In this document: positions 21,866 through 30,843 of the stretch, one piece after another | Position numbering within the stretch: position 1 is the first letter of the stretch | How the letters are laid out: every line of letters begins with the position of its first letter | Assembly: GCF_000712595.1 (NCBI RefSeq) | Contig: NZ_JOTN01000006.1 | Coordinates: 62,001 to 126,000, forward strand | Direction: 5' to 3' | Length of the DNA: 64,000 nucleotides | DNA from: Bacillus manliponensis | GTDB lineage: Bacteria; Bacillota; Bacilli; Bacillales; Bacillaceae_G | Notes under the pieces: model-generated | The model's database searches: none | What the model saw: the letters and a program-made list of their open reading frames with translations, nothing else | What the model was told of the DNA's origin: nothing | Made by a program: the position numbers and the translations under genes

Positions 21866-23941
21866 ATGAAAGATTGGAAAAATGATGTTTTAAAATTACT
21901 CGGAGTATGTTCTCTACTAGGTGCGTATATTATTTTAACAATGACAATGCGTTATTCATGGAGCACGGTGTATCAAAGTTTAGCTGTATTAGGTGTTCCT
22001 GCAATTGGAATTGTATGGTATGGATCAGTGAAACATGCACTACATATAGATTCTTTTTTCATAAGAGGAATGCGTGTACTTGTCTATATCGCTTATGCAT
22101 GGGCGTGTTGGATGCTTCAAAATATTTACGGTGTAGGAAATGGAGAACTATGGCTTTCAATTAGTTGGTTATTGCCAGCTCTATATTTATATGTGGTAAC
22201 GAAACGGGCAGAATGGTACGTAATTGGAGGTAGCTCGTTACTTATATTTTTATTAAACATAAACACAACAACATGGTTTACCGTTTCTAGCGGATGGCAA
22301 TCAATTATGATTACTGTTGCTGCACTGTTATGGTATCGTTTAGGGACAAATATATGGGGACGATATTTGTTTTTCATCGTTAGTTTATTTGAGCTTTGGT
22401 TGGTGTATCTTACACACATATATGAACATGGAGAACCGAGATTTTTTGTGCAAGTGATTTGTATCATCGTTGTAACAGCTATATATGTCATGGTATTTAA
22501 AACGATTGAGGAACGTAATTTATATAAGGTGACAGCAGGCGGAGTATTAACAGTTTGGTCACTTTATGCATTAGTTGATGTGACAAACTTATTTGCCAAT
22601 TTAACAATGAGTGTTGCGTATATTTTGATGGGAGTAGTTACGCTATTTGTTTTGCTGCTGAATCAAATTCTTGTGTGGCGTGAGAAAAAAGAAGAACGAA
22701 ATGAGCAGCGCTATAAATTGGGCGAATATATATTATATGGATTGATTAGCGCAATTGGAAGTTTATTATTTCTTGCCAGCCTCTATTTTATTTTGTGGGA
22801 GGAGCTCCAGGAACGAAACCTTATTATGATTATCGGTGCTTCGATAAGTGTACTAGCAATCTTTGGTTATAAAAGGTTAACAGCGAAGTTTTTACGAGTC
22901 TTTTTATTTGTATTTGGAGTAATGGCCGGGATTAGTACGCTGTTTTCTGATCATCATTATGTATGGGGTATTATATATGGACTAATTATTTTTGCGTACT
23001 GGATATTTGCGACAAATAAAATAGAGAAGCATAGCTTATGGTGGCTGTTAGAAGGGATTCTTATAGCTGAGTTTATGAAACATGTAGATGAAACAGAGGG
23101 TATGGGTTATCTTGTTCTTATTCACTTGTTGTTTTTTCTTTATGCAACTTGGAAAAAACAAAGGTTTTTATTGCGATATAGCTTTAGTTTTGGAATGATA
23201 TATCTATTCTTCTATTTACTTTCACATTATCAAACAGAAGGTTCCACTTTCATTTTAAGTTTACACGGTGGTTATACACTGTTGCTTGTTTTTATTATGT
23301 TGTATATAAAAGACGAGATGATAAAGCGGATAGGAATAGGTATTTATGTGTTCAGTAACGTAATGATGTATCAGTCCGAGTATATCGGAAATTATGAATT
23401 GTCATGGCTTTTACTTATCGCGGGAATTTTACTGTTACAAACAAGGCAAAATGAACAGTATGTTATCACTTATGCTAAGAGGATGAAGAAACAACATGTT
23501 TGGCTTATCGGTATGCTCACGGCTGGAATTTTAATTAGTACAGTTGCATATGAAGAATGGAATTATGATAATGGAAACACCGTGTTACTTGAACTTGGCC
23601 ATACAATAGAAAAGTCTGATTATAAGAGGGACGTTTGGATTTCTTATAAATTAGAAGAAGAGGTTTTTACAACAATGCGAACGCATGAATTAAGTAAAGA
23701 AAACAAGGCAGTTGTATATATAAAGTTAAAAGAAGAGAATGGAACGTACCATGCAGAAGAAATAAAGTATAACGAATACCCAAAAGAAGAAGGGATTTGG
23801 ATAAAAGGATATACAAGCTACGGATATATTACAATTGGGGGTACGAGGAAAGTTCCGTTAGAACTTGTAACAGGTAAGGGGATGTATGCAAAAGTGCACA
23901 TCGGAAAAGATGGTAGTAGTAGAGTACTTCGCATTCAGTAA
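21866..23941 (+). CDS. Large polytopic membrane protein with GDYXXLXY-like C-terminus
   Basis: 691 residues. About 15-18 hydrophobic segments fill residues 10-560. The last 130 residues are a hydrophilic domain with KSDYKRDVWISYKL, which resembles the GDYXXLXY motif of a family often fused to DUF2157/DUF4401-type membrane regions. Function unknown. ATG 21866 with GGAGGGAGG is chosen over 21848. It is divergent from the YrzI leader and separated from it by an A/T-rich stretch. Confidence 0.7.
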   Translation: MKDWKNDVLKLLGVCSLLGAYIILTMTMRYSWSTVYQSLAVLGVPAIGIVWYGSVKHALHIDSFFIRGMRVLVYIAYAWACWMLQNIYGVGNGELWLSISWLLPALYLYVVTKRAEWYVIGGSSLLIFLLNINTTTWFTVSSGWQSIMITVAALLWYRLGTNIWGRYLFFIVSLFELWLVYLTHIYEHGEPRFFVQVICIIVVTAIYVMVFKTIEERNLYKVTAGGVLTVWSLYALVDVTNLFANLTMSVAYILMGVVTLFVLLLNQILVWREKKEERNEQRYKLGEYILYGLISAIGSLLFLASLYFILWEELQERNLIMIIGASISVLAIFGYKRLTAKFLRVFLFVFGVMAGISTLFSDHHYVWGIIYGLIIFAYWIFATNKIEKHSLWWLLEGILIAEFMKHVDETEGMGYLVLIHLLFFLYATWKKQRFLLRYSFSFGMIYLFFYLLSHYQTEGSTFILSLHGGYTLLLVFIMLYIKDEMIKRIGIGIYVFSNVMMYQSEYIGNYELSWLLLIAGILLLQTRQNEQYVITYAKRMKKQHVWLIGMLTAGILISTVAYEEWNYDNGNTVLLELGHTIEKSDYKRDVWISYKLEEEVFTTMRTHELSKENKAVVYIKLKEENGTYHAEEIKYNEYPKEEGIWIKGYTSYGYITIGGTRKVPLELVTGKGMYAKVHIGKDGSSRVLRIQ

Positions 23942-23950
23942 CATATAATA

Positions 23951-23995
23951 AAAAGAGGCTAGAACTTATGTGAATAAAGTTCTAGCCTTCTTTTT
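23951..23995. terminator. Bidirectional terminator
   Basis: Stem AAGAGGCTAGAACTT/AAGTTCTAGCCTTCTTT between converging genes, with A-run and T-run flanks. Confidence 0.8.
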
Positions 23996-25202
23996 ATGCT
24001 TGTTTTGCTTTTGAGTGTGAAAGTTGTTTTTGAGAACGTTTTTGCCACACAATCGTAGTGAATAACGTTACAACTAAAAGGATAAGACCTAAAATGAAAG
24101 GATAAACAATTTGAATATCGTATAACATACCTGCAAGTGTCGGGCCTAATACGTTTCCGATGCTCATGTACGCATTATTCATTCCCATAGCAAATCCTTG
24201 CTCTGTACCAGCCATTTTAGAAATAAGTGTATTAAGTACAGGACGAAGTATAGAAGTCGCAAGGAATATAAGCATTGTGATTCCGAAGAATGCTACGTAG
24301 CTAGAAGCGAATAACGATAAGAAGAATCCGATTGCAGCTACTCCAATAAAGATGTTTAACACAGTCTCTTCTCCAAAGTGTTGTACAATGCGACCGACAA
24401 TAAATAGTTGCACAATAACACTAATAATACCAGTTGCTGTAATCATTAATGCAATTTCTTGCGGAGATGCACCAAATTGGTTATCTACGAAAAGTCCAAG
24501 GACGGACTCGTACGCCATTAAACCAAAACTCATGACAAGTGTAATAATAAGTGGAATGAAATACGGCTTTTGAACGGATTGAACCATTTTTTTGAGAAGT
24601 GATTCATCTTCTTGCTTTGCACCCATTGTTTCGGCACTTTCAATCGTTCCACTTTCTTCAAGTACAACAATCGAAAAGATTACGGCAATAAGAGATACAA
24701 TTGCAGAAACTAAAAACGGTATCTTTAATCCGAAATCAGCTAAAAATCCGCCAATTCCAGGCCCAACAACAATACCAAGTGACATAGCTGCTGATACGAA
24801 GCTGTTTCCTTTCGCTCGTTGATCAAGTGTTGTAATGTCTGCTACATAAGCGAAAATTGCTGGAATAAGAAGTGCTGCTCCAATTCCTCCAATAATACGT
24901 GAAGCATATAGCCACCAAATTGAATCAAATGCGTAAAAAACGAACATCGATAAAGTTAATCCTGTTAACCCGTATATAATCATCTTTTTACGACCGTACT
25001 GATCAGTCCATTTTCCTGCAATAGGTGAGAAAACAAGCTGTGCTCCTGCAAAAATAGCAATCATAAGACCAGCAGCTGTTCCTCCTTGATTAATAGACTC
25101 TAAATATGATGGTAAAATCGGAATAATAATGCCGAAGCTTCCGATTGCAATAAACATATTGATCATTAAAATGATCATTTTTTTTCGTTGCTCTGCTGAC
25201 AT
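23994..25202 (-). CDS. MFS drug-efflux transporter, DHA1 (Bmr/NorA-like)
   Basis: 402 residues, twelve membrane helices. Motif A-like GKWTDQYGRKKMII follows helix 2, and antiporter motif C is clear as SLGIVVGPGIGGFLADFG in helix 5; this motif marks drug-proton antiporters. The long frame starts at 25310, but ATG 25202 with GAGAGG upstream fits family length. Single-gene unit with a promoter at 25282-25311. The drug range is unknown. Confidence 0.85.
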   Translation of the reverse strand: MSAEQRKKMIILMINMFIAIGSFGIIIPILPSYLESINQGGTAAGLMIAIFAGAQLVFSPIAGKWTDQYGRKKMIIYGLTGLTLSMFVFYAFDSIWWLYASRIIGGIGAALLIPAIFAYVADITTLDQRAKGNSFVSAAMSLGIVVGPGIGGFLADFGLKIPFLVSAIVSLIAVIFSIVVLEESGTIESAETMGAKQEDESLLKKMVQSVQKPYFIPLIITLVMSFGLMAYESVLGLFVDNQFGASPQEIALMITATGIISVIVQLFIVGRIVQHFGEETVLNIFIGVAAIGFFLSLFASSYVAFFGITMLIFLATSILRPVLNTLISKMAGTEQGFAMGMNNAYMSIGNVLGPTLAGMLYDIQIVYPFILGLILLVVTLFTTIVWQKRSQKQLSHSKAKQA

Positions 25203-25281
25203 GTAAAATAGCCTCTCTTTCTTAAGATGTACATATATTTTTTGTTTGTTAGCATGACTAAATATTTTGGCACGATAACTA

Positions 25282-25311
25282 CCATATAGCGGGAGTAGTA
25301 CATTTGTCAAT
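25282..25311 (-). promoter_or_regulatory. Probable promoter of the MFS gene
   Basis: Minus strand: TTGACA (25311-25306), 18-base spacer, TATGGT (25287-25282). The -35 is consensus and the -10 weak. Imperfect inverted repeats in and after the spacer could bind a repressor. Confidence 0.5.
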
Positions 25312-25456
25312 TAGAAAGAATTGAGTACTATTATTTCGGTAGTAGCTACATCACAATTAGAAGTTTTTATGAAAATAATGGTATGAATGTAGGTATTTAG
25401 GAGAGCGTGTAGAATTTTTATAATGCAAGAATTTTAAAGGAATTAGGAGGGACATC

Positions 25457-26398
25457 GTGAGTAGTCAAAAGGATGTATTTTATAAAAAAGCATTAAGTAC
25501 TATATTATTCCCATGCACGATTACAAATTTGTTGATAAACAAACAGAACAAAGTAAAGGAACCAGGAAAAATTGTAAAAGTGAAAAATCGTGATTTTCAT
25601 TGTATCGTTTCTGGAGAAAATAAAGGAAATCCAACTGTTATTTTAGATGCGGGTTTAAGTGGGAACTGTTTAGCGTGGTGTCTCGTACAGCCACAATTAG
25701 CGAAGATGACGAAAGTAGTATCATTTGACCGACAAGGTTATGGATGGAGTGATATTGAAGATGGTGAAATTACAAGTTTATCAGCGCTAGAGGACTTAAA
25801 ATTAGCATTACAGGAACTCAACATTGCACCGCCATATATTTTAGTTGGACATTCATTTGCAGGATTACATATTCGTTTGTTTGCTAGTAAATATCCTGAA
25901 GATGTAGTTGGTTTAGTGTTTGTGGATGCTGTTCATCAAGATAGGTATATAAAAGAAAAAATGGATTCTAATCGTTTAAGACAATATGAAAAAAGTTTAA
26001 AAATGATGCGAGTTGCAAATTTGACTTCTCTCATTGGATTGCCAAGGTTACTTAAAATGCCCGTTGGTGGCAGAAGTTTACCTAAGCAAGTGCAAAACTA
26101 TGTAAAGTACGTAGGGTACACACCTAGTGCATATGAAGTTTCTTATAAAGAAATGTTATATAGCGAAAAATCTGCAAGACAGGTAGAAGCCACACAAAAA
26201 CTGAAAGAAGATTTACCAATCGTAGTGATTAGTTCAAATAATAAAGATGAGGCGTGGAAAGAACAGCAACAAAAGCTCTGTCAGTTAACAAATAAATCCG
26301 TGCATATTCAAACGGAGAATAATCATTCTATTCAACTGGAAAATCCAGCAGTTGTGGTAGAAGCTGTGGAGAAGATTATAGGTGATATAACAGAATAG
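25457..26398 (+). CDS. Alpha/beta hydrolase
   Basis: 313 residues. Nucleophile elbow GHSFAG, oxyanion-region DAGLSGN after the first strand, FDRQGYGWSD, and late Asp/His (NNKDEAWKE and ENNHSIQLENP) give the usual Ser-Asp-His set of the esterase/lipase fold. The N-terminal 45 residues are basic with a short hydrophobic stretch. Start GTG 25457 with TTAGGAGGG upstream. The substrate is unknown. Confidence 0.85.
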   Translation: MSSQKDVFYKKALSTILFPCTITNLLINKQNKVKEPGKIVKVKNRDFHCIVSGENKGNPTVILDAGLSGNCLAWCLVQPQLAKMTKVVSFDRQGYGWSDIEDGEITSLSALEDLKLALQELNIAPPYILVGHSFAGLHIRLFASKYPEDVVGLVFVDAVHQDRYIKEKMDSNRLRQYEKSLKMMRVANLTSLIGLPRLLKMPVGGRSLPKQVQNYVKYVGYTPSAYEVSYKEMLYSEKSARQVEATQKLKEDLPIVVISSNNKDEAWKEQQQKLCQLTNKSVHIQTENNHSIQLENPAVVVEAVEKIIGDITE

Positions 26399-26586
26399 AA
26401 AAAGGTAGAAAGCTGGATTTCACATTTTGCAACATAAAAAAAGCGGAGGGGCAAACATGCCATTTGAAGCAGTGATTGTTGCTCAAGTGAAGAAGTGATA
26501 GACAGGATTGCTTGCTTATATTACACCTTAAAAATTGAGCCAAGTTCACTGGTAATATGGCCTATTTATCATATATGGGGGTATTT

Positions 26587-27645
26587 ATGTTTAATCAAAA
26601 AAGAATAAGAGATTATGGTGTGAAGATAGGGAACTTAGAAACGGGTCATTACAACTCTATTACAGATGTTGAAGGAGTTACTGTCGGTCACCTAACTCTT
26701 AGTGATAAGGACATGCAAACAGGTGTTACAGCCATTCTCCCGCATCAAGGAAATGTATTTAAAGAAAAGCTAATTGCTTCCAGTCATGTAATTAACGGGT
26801 TCGGTAAGACGATGGGGACGATACAAATCAATGAGTTAGGTACATTAGAATCTCCCATCATTTTAACAAATACACTAAGTATTGGAACAGCTGCAGATGC
26901 ATTAATTGAATACATGTTAGAACGTAATCCAGAGATTGGACGGACGACAGGAACTGTTAATCCAATTGTATGTGAATGTAATGATATGCTATTAAACGAT
27001 GTGCGCGCTAGATTTGTAACGAAAGAGCATGTTATGCAATCCCTAAACAATACCGCGGCCGAGTTTCAAGAAGGAACCGCTGGTGCAGGAACGGGGATGC
27101 TATGTTATTCCTTAAAAGGTGGCGTTGGTACAGCTTCTAGACGAATGAAAATGGAACATGGAACGTATACGATGGGTGTTTTCGTATTATCAAACTTTGG
27201 CATTTTAAGTGACTTAAAAGTGAATGGAAAAGCTGTTGGAGAGGAACTGAAACATGTACTTCTTCAAGAGGAGAAAGATAAAGGTTCTATCATTATAATT
27301 GTTGCAACAGATCTTCCTGTATCAGAGAGGCAGCTAAACCGAATTATAAAAAGAGCGGTAACAGGCTTATCACGTACTGGATCCATCATTACAACTGGTA
27401 GTGGTGAGGTGGTCATTGGATTTTCCACAGCTACAAAAATACCTCATGAAAAAACAGGACATTGTATTTCGATGCCGATGATTCACGAAGAAGATATAGA
27501 TGTAGCATTTCGAGCGGTTGGTGAGGCTACTGAAGAGGCCGTTTTGAACTCATTAGTGACTGCAACACATGTTATTGGACGAGATGGGAATGAAAGGCCT
27601 GCTTTTAAAGACCTAATAGATAAATATAACATTCAATTAATATAG
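26587..27645 (+). CDS. P1-family (DmpA-type) peptidase
   Basis: 352 residues. Signatures: VGHLTL, GAGTGMLCYSLKGGVGTASR, and the autoprocessing/nucleophile region RTGSIITTGSGEVVIGFST, where cleavage before Ser gives the active N-terminal nucleophile. The family includes D-aminopeptidase/L-aminopeptidase DmpA and beta-aminopeptidases. ATG 26587 with GGGGG five bases before is preferred to 26557. The 2H phosphoesterase gene follows by 26 bases. Confidence 0.88.
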   Translation: MFNQKRIRDYGVKIGNLETGHYNSITDVEGVTVGHLTLSDKDMQTGVTAILPHQGNVFKEKLIASSHVINGFGKTMGTIQINELGTLESPIILTNTLSIGTAADALIEYMLERNPEIGRTTGTVNPIVCECNDMLLNDVRARFVTKEHVMQSLNNTAAEFQEGTAGAGTGMLCYSLKGGVGTASRRMKMEHGTYTMGVFVLSNFGILSDLKVNGKAVGEELKHVLLQEEKDKGSIIIIVATDLPVSERQLNRIIKRAVTGLSRTGSIITTGSGEVVIGFSTATKIPHEKTGHCISMPMIHEEDIDVAFRAVGEATEEAVLNSLVTATHVIGRDGNERPAFKDLIDKYNIQLI

Positions 27646-27671
27646 AAAGTACAAATAAGGATGAAAATGCT

Positions 27672-28187
27672 ATGAGAAGAACAATTGTAATTTTTCTAAA
27701 TGGTACCGTGGTAGATGAAATTGAAAAAATTAGAGAAGTGCATGACCCATTATTTGGACTTATTCCACCACATAGTACATTAGTATTTCCGTTTGAGAGT
27801 GATGTATCAAACGGAATATTAAGGGGTCATATTATTGAAAGTATACAAGGTATTGAGTCGTTTTATATTAATCTAGACCAAATTGTAACAAGTCATGGTG
27901 AATATCTATTCTTGCTTGTTCGAGAAGGAAAAGAGAAAATTATACAATTACATGATCGATTGTATAGTGGCATATTAGCGGATTTTTTATATGAAGATAT
28001 TCCATACATACCACATGTTACAGTAGGCAGAAAAGAAGATGAAAAACTTGCAGCAAAAGCAGTGCAAGATATCCCGTTGTTATGCAATAAGATAGAACTT
28101 TACATTGAAAAGATTGTAGTGGAGAGTATTGGGGAAAATGAGGAATCGATTGTAGAATTTGAAATTGGACTTTTAAAACTGGAATAG
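27672..28187 (+). CDS. 2'-5' RNA ligase / 2H phosphoesterase family protein
   Basis: 171 residues with both HxT motifs of the 2H superfamily: PHSTLVFPF near residue 35 and PHVTVGR near residue 115. Members hydrolyse or make 2',3'-cyclic or 2'-5' phosphodiester bonds. SD AAGGATG. Probably co-transcribed with the P1 peptidase; no functional link is evident. Confidence 0.85.
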   Translation: MRRTIVIFLNGTVVDEIEKIREVHDPLFGLIPPHSTLVFPFESDVSNGILRGHIIESIQGIESFYINLDQIVTSHGEYLFLLVREGKEKIIQLHDRLYSGILADFLYEDIPYIPHVTVGRKEDEKLAAKAVQDIPLLCNKIELYIEKIVVESIGENEESIVEFEIGLLKLE

Positions 28188-28228
28188 AGAGTGCATGGTG
28201 TAGAACCTAAAAGTATTCATGTTATAAC

Positions 28229-28262
28229 CTCTTTCTTTTATAAGAAAGAGGTTGTTTTTATT
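28229..28262 (+). terminator. Terminator after the 2H phosphoesterase gene
   Basis: Stem AACCTCTTTCTT/AAGAAAGAGGTT followed by GTTTTTATTT. Confidence 0.85.
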
Positions 28263-28274
28263 TAGAAAATTCAG

Positions 28275-28309
28275 TTGAATATAAAACCAATATGCGATAT
28301 ATTGGTTTT
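28275..28309 (+). promoter_or_regulatory. Promoter and overlapping palindromic operator of the GntR gene
   Basis: TTGAAT (28275-28280), 17-base spacer, TATATT (28298-28303). Superimposed on the spacer and -10 is a perfect palindrome, AAAACCAATAT-GCGAT-ATATTGGTTTT (28283-28309). The ATG of the regulator follows at the next base, so the transcript start should nearly coincide with the start codon. Confidence 0.75.
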
Positions 28310-28969
28310 ATGAAAAATAAAATGATAAAGCCAATTAAACGTATGTCACTTCGAGATGAAGTATATGCAACTTTAAAAAAAGCAATTGTTACATTAGAAC
28401 TAAAACCAGAGCAACGTTTGAGTGATAAGGAATTAGCTGAGCAATTTGGGATAAGTCGTACTCCGGTTCGAGAGGCGTTAAAAAGACTTGAAGATGAAGG
28501 GCTTATTGAGTCTATTCCAGGTTCAGCGACGCGCGTTGCACCATTACATTTAGAGGAGGCGAAACACGCATTTACTGTTGTGGCAGCTTTGCATGCTTTA
28601 GCAGCTAAGTTAGCAGTTCCTTTATTAAAAAAGTCACACATTGAAGAGTTGGAGTTTCATAATAAAACTTTATTTATGTCGCTTGAAAAAAAAGATAGTA
28701 TAGGAGCAATTGAAGCTGATGAGCAATTTCATAATGTATTTTTAGACGCGGCAGGAAATCCTGAAATCATTCGTGCGTTAGAGCGTAGTATACATAAAAT
28801 TCAGCGTCTTGAAATTGCTCAGTTCACATCTAGAAATGGCTTTAAGTCAGTAGAACAACATAAAGAAATGATAGAAGCTTGTAAACATAAAAATGTCGAA
28901 CTGGTAGCACATCTTATGGAACAAAACTGGTTAAGTCTTGGAGAGCTACTAACTCAGCAGACGGATTGA
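28310..28969 (+). CDS. GntR-family (FadR/FCD) transcriptional regulator
   Basis: 219 residues. N-terminal winged helix (RMSLRDEVYATLKKAIV...ELAEQFGISRTPVREALKRLEDEGLI), then a helical FCD ligand domain (residues about 80-210) with the metal-site Asp/His pattern (EADEQFH and VEQHKEM). No SD precedes ATG 28310 and the promoter -10 ends six bases before it, so a leaderless message is likely. The palindrome overlapping the promoter suggests self-repression. It overlaps the translation signals of the transporter gene, its likely target. Confidence 0.88.
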   Translation: MKNKMIKPIKRMSLRDEVYATLKKAIVTLELKPEQRLSDKELAEQFGISRTPVREALKRLEDEGLIESIPGSATRVAPLHLEEAKHAFTVVAALHALAAKLAVPLLKKSHIEELEFHNKTLFMSLEKKDSIGAIEADEQFHNVFLDAAGNPEIIRALERSIHKIQRLEIAQFTSRNGFKSVEQHKEMIEACKHKNVELVAHLMEQNWLSLGELLTQQTD

Positions 28970-28979
28970 GGTGAGGGAA

Positions 28980-29948
28980 TTGCGTCCTATTTTGTTAGGG
29001 ATTTGTGCTGCTTTCTTTTTTGCGTTTACGTTTATTTTGAACCGAGCGATGGAGTTGTCTGGGGGGAGCTGGATTTGGAGCGCTTCATTGCGGTTTATTT
29101 TCATGGTCCCATTTCTTCTATTGATTGTATTAGGAAGGAAGAATTTACGCCCCTTATTGAAAGTGATGAAAGAAAACATGGGCGCGTGGTTTTTATGGAG
29201 CTTTGTAGGATTTGGTTTATTTTATGCCCCGTTATGTTTTGCAGCTGCACACGCACCTGGTTGGATTGTTGCTGGGACATGGCAAGTTACGATTATCGCA
29301 GGATCTTTACTAGCTCCGCTATTTATCCAAACGATTCAAACATCAAATGGACTTGTAAGGAAAAGAGGAGAAATCCCATTAAAAGGTATGGGGATGTCTT
29401 TCATTATTTTGTTTGGCATTATTCTTATGCAAATAGAACAAGCAAAAGGATTAGCGATAAAAGATATTTTATTAGGAATTGTTCCAATTGTAATTGCCGC
29501 ATTTGCATATCCACTTGGCAATCGTAAAATGATGGAAGTTTGTGGGGAACGTTTAGATGCGTATCAACGAGTGCTTGGAATGACATTAGCTAGTTTACCA
29601 TTATGGCTGTTACTTTCCATATATGGTCTTTTTACAACAGGGGTACCAAGCAAGGAGCAGACGATACAATCACTTTTAGTTGCTATTTGTTCAGGCGTTA
29701 TTGCAACTGTTTTATTTTTTAAGGCAACTGATCTAGTAAAAGGTGATATGCAAAAGTTGGCTGCAGTTGAAGCGACGCAGTCTATGGAAGTTCTTTTTGC
29801 AGTTATGGGAGAACTTATTTTATTAGCTGTTCCAATTCCTTCATTCGTATCATGGTCTGGTATGTTTATTATTATGATTGGAATGGTTGCGCATAGTTAT
29901 GTTTCTCATAAGCAGCAAATACCCCATAATAAAAATGTAAGTGCTTAA
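28980..29948 (+). CDS. EmrE/DMT-superfamily multidrug-type transporter
   Basis: 322 residues, ten membrane helices in two five-helix halves. Resembles the 'multidrug resistance efflux transporter' branch of the drug/metabolite superfamily (ILLGICAAFFFAFTFILNRAMELSGGSWIW). TTG 28980 is chosen because the perfect SD GAGGTGA (28968-28974) ends five bases before it; the GTG at 28971 is inside that SD. The SD overlaps the stop codon of the GntR gene, so the two are coupled. Confidence 0.82.
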   Translation: MRPILLGICAAFFFAFTFILNRAMELSGGSWIWSASLRFIFMVPFLLLIVLGRKNLRPLLKVMKENMGAWFLWSFVGFGLFYAPLCFAAAHAPGWIVAGTWQVTIIAGSLLAPLFIQTIQTSNGLVRKRGEIPLKGMGMSFIILFGIILMQIEQAKGLAIKDILLGIVPIVIAAFAYPLGNRKMMEVCGERLDAYQRVLGMTLASLPLWLLLSIYGLFTTGVPSKEQTIQSLLVAICSGVIATVLFFKATDLVKGDMQKLAAVEATQSMEVLFAVMGELILLAVPIPSFVSWSGMFIIMIGMVAHSYVSHKQQIPHNKNVSA

Positions 29949-29983
29949 CATAGAAGACGCTGTAAAACCAATAATGATTTTAG

Positions 29984-30194
29984 TGAAATGCCCCCTAAAA
30001 ATGGGACGCATTTTAAAATACCTAAACCACTTGTTCTCTATTTTCTTTGGGGGATAGGTGGTTTAATTTTCTTGAATTTTCCCAGTTGTGTTTGATGCTT
30101 TTGTTATCTTTTATGAATAGAAAGATTCATTTTTCAAATGATTAAAGAAACTATCCATTAAGGTATTATCATGACTATTTCCTTTGTGGGACAT
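29984..30194 (-). mobile_element. IS3-family (IS150-type) transposase remnant
   Basis: Minus-strand translation gives MSHKGNSHDNTLMDSFFNHL and then KNESFYS, the DDE-transposase region around the last acidic residue (compare SRKGNxxDNxxMESFF). A second piece ends ...SPKENREQVV before TAG at 30022. A CCCCCTAAAAATGGGACG motif at about 29991-30008 resembles an IS terminal repeat. Internal frameshift and loss of the 5' part show it is dead. It fills the gap between the transporter and the DUF2642-like gene. Confidence 0.7.
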
Positions 30195-30274
30195 ACATAT
30201 TTTTATTTGTATTTACGGGAATACATGCACCCATCTTTTCAAAAGTAATATGTTGGAGTTGAGGGAGTGATACT

Positions 30275-30502
30275 ATGCCATGGCAACAAAAAATTAGACA
30301 TTTAATTGGGCAACCTATCGGAATTTCATTACAAAATGGTCAAGGAACATCAGGTGTTTTGTGCGGAATTTCTGATAATAAACTTCTAGTCATTGAATAT
30401 TTGTATCAAACACAATTCGCTTTAAAACAATACGATTTTAATATGATTCAAGATATACATGGATTTCCGCCTTGTAAGAACCCGCAACCAGTATATTACT
30501 GA
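30275..30502 (+). CDS. Small YuzF/DUF2642-like protein
   Basis: 75 residues. RHLIGQPIGISLQNGQGTSGVLCGI followed by LYQTQFALKQYDFNMIQDI looks like the small beta-barrel YuzF/DUF2642 family of sporulating Bacillus. The SD GGGAG lies seven bases before the ATG. Function unknown. It stands alone between an IS remnant and a bcr1 element. Confidence 0.6.
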   Translation: MPWQQKIRHLIGQPIGISLQNGQGTSGVLCGISDNKLLVIEYLYQTQFALKQYDFNMIQDIHGFPPCKNPQPVYY

Positions 30503-30642
30503 ATTATTGACTTACCACTCTACTATTTGAACCTCCCATGTTAAATAGGCTAGATCCATGCTCGAAGTGACCTCAAAAAGATTAACATGATATTTTTTTA
30601 AACAGGTTGGGCATAAGTTCGATATTGAAAAAATATCAGCTT

Positions 30643-30778
30643 ATAAAGTGAAACTTTAATCAGTGGGGGTTTTCTCCATCCCCCACTGATTATTAGTTGA
30701 ACCAATCGGGCTTTTACGTGCTGTAATACTCCTCAAGTTTTGAAGTGGGAGTATTACAGCACGTTAATGCGGGATAAA
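30643..30778 (-). repeat. bcr1 element, copy A (short, inverted)
   Basis: 136 bases bounded by ATAAA on the plus strand (TTTAT on the minus). It shares GTGAAACTT, the CAGTGGGGG/CCCCCACTG hairpin, AACCAATCGGGCTTTTACG and GCGGGATAAA with the other copies, but its central arm forms CTGTAATACTCC/GGGAGTATTACAG and lacks the internal AAAAAGCGAAGAAG. The 30503-30642 stretch before it holds no recognisable gene. Confidence 0.8.
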
Positions 30779-30843
30779 AGTTGAGATTTTTTCATGAAGT
30801 GATTAATAGTTAGGAAACATATTAGTCGCTTTTACAACTATAT

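Noticed and set aside
26457-26498. 13-codon ORF with a GGAGGGG SD (MPFEAVIVAQVKK)
   Set aside because: Very short, no hairpins around it, stop far from the next gene; may be the start of a lost gene.
30503-30642. Possible coding remnant on the minus strand before bcr1 copy A
   Set aside because: Short open stretches only, with no motif I can tie to a family.
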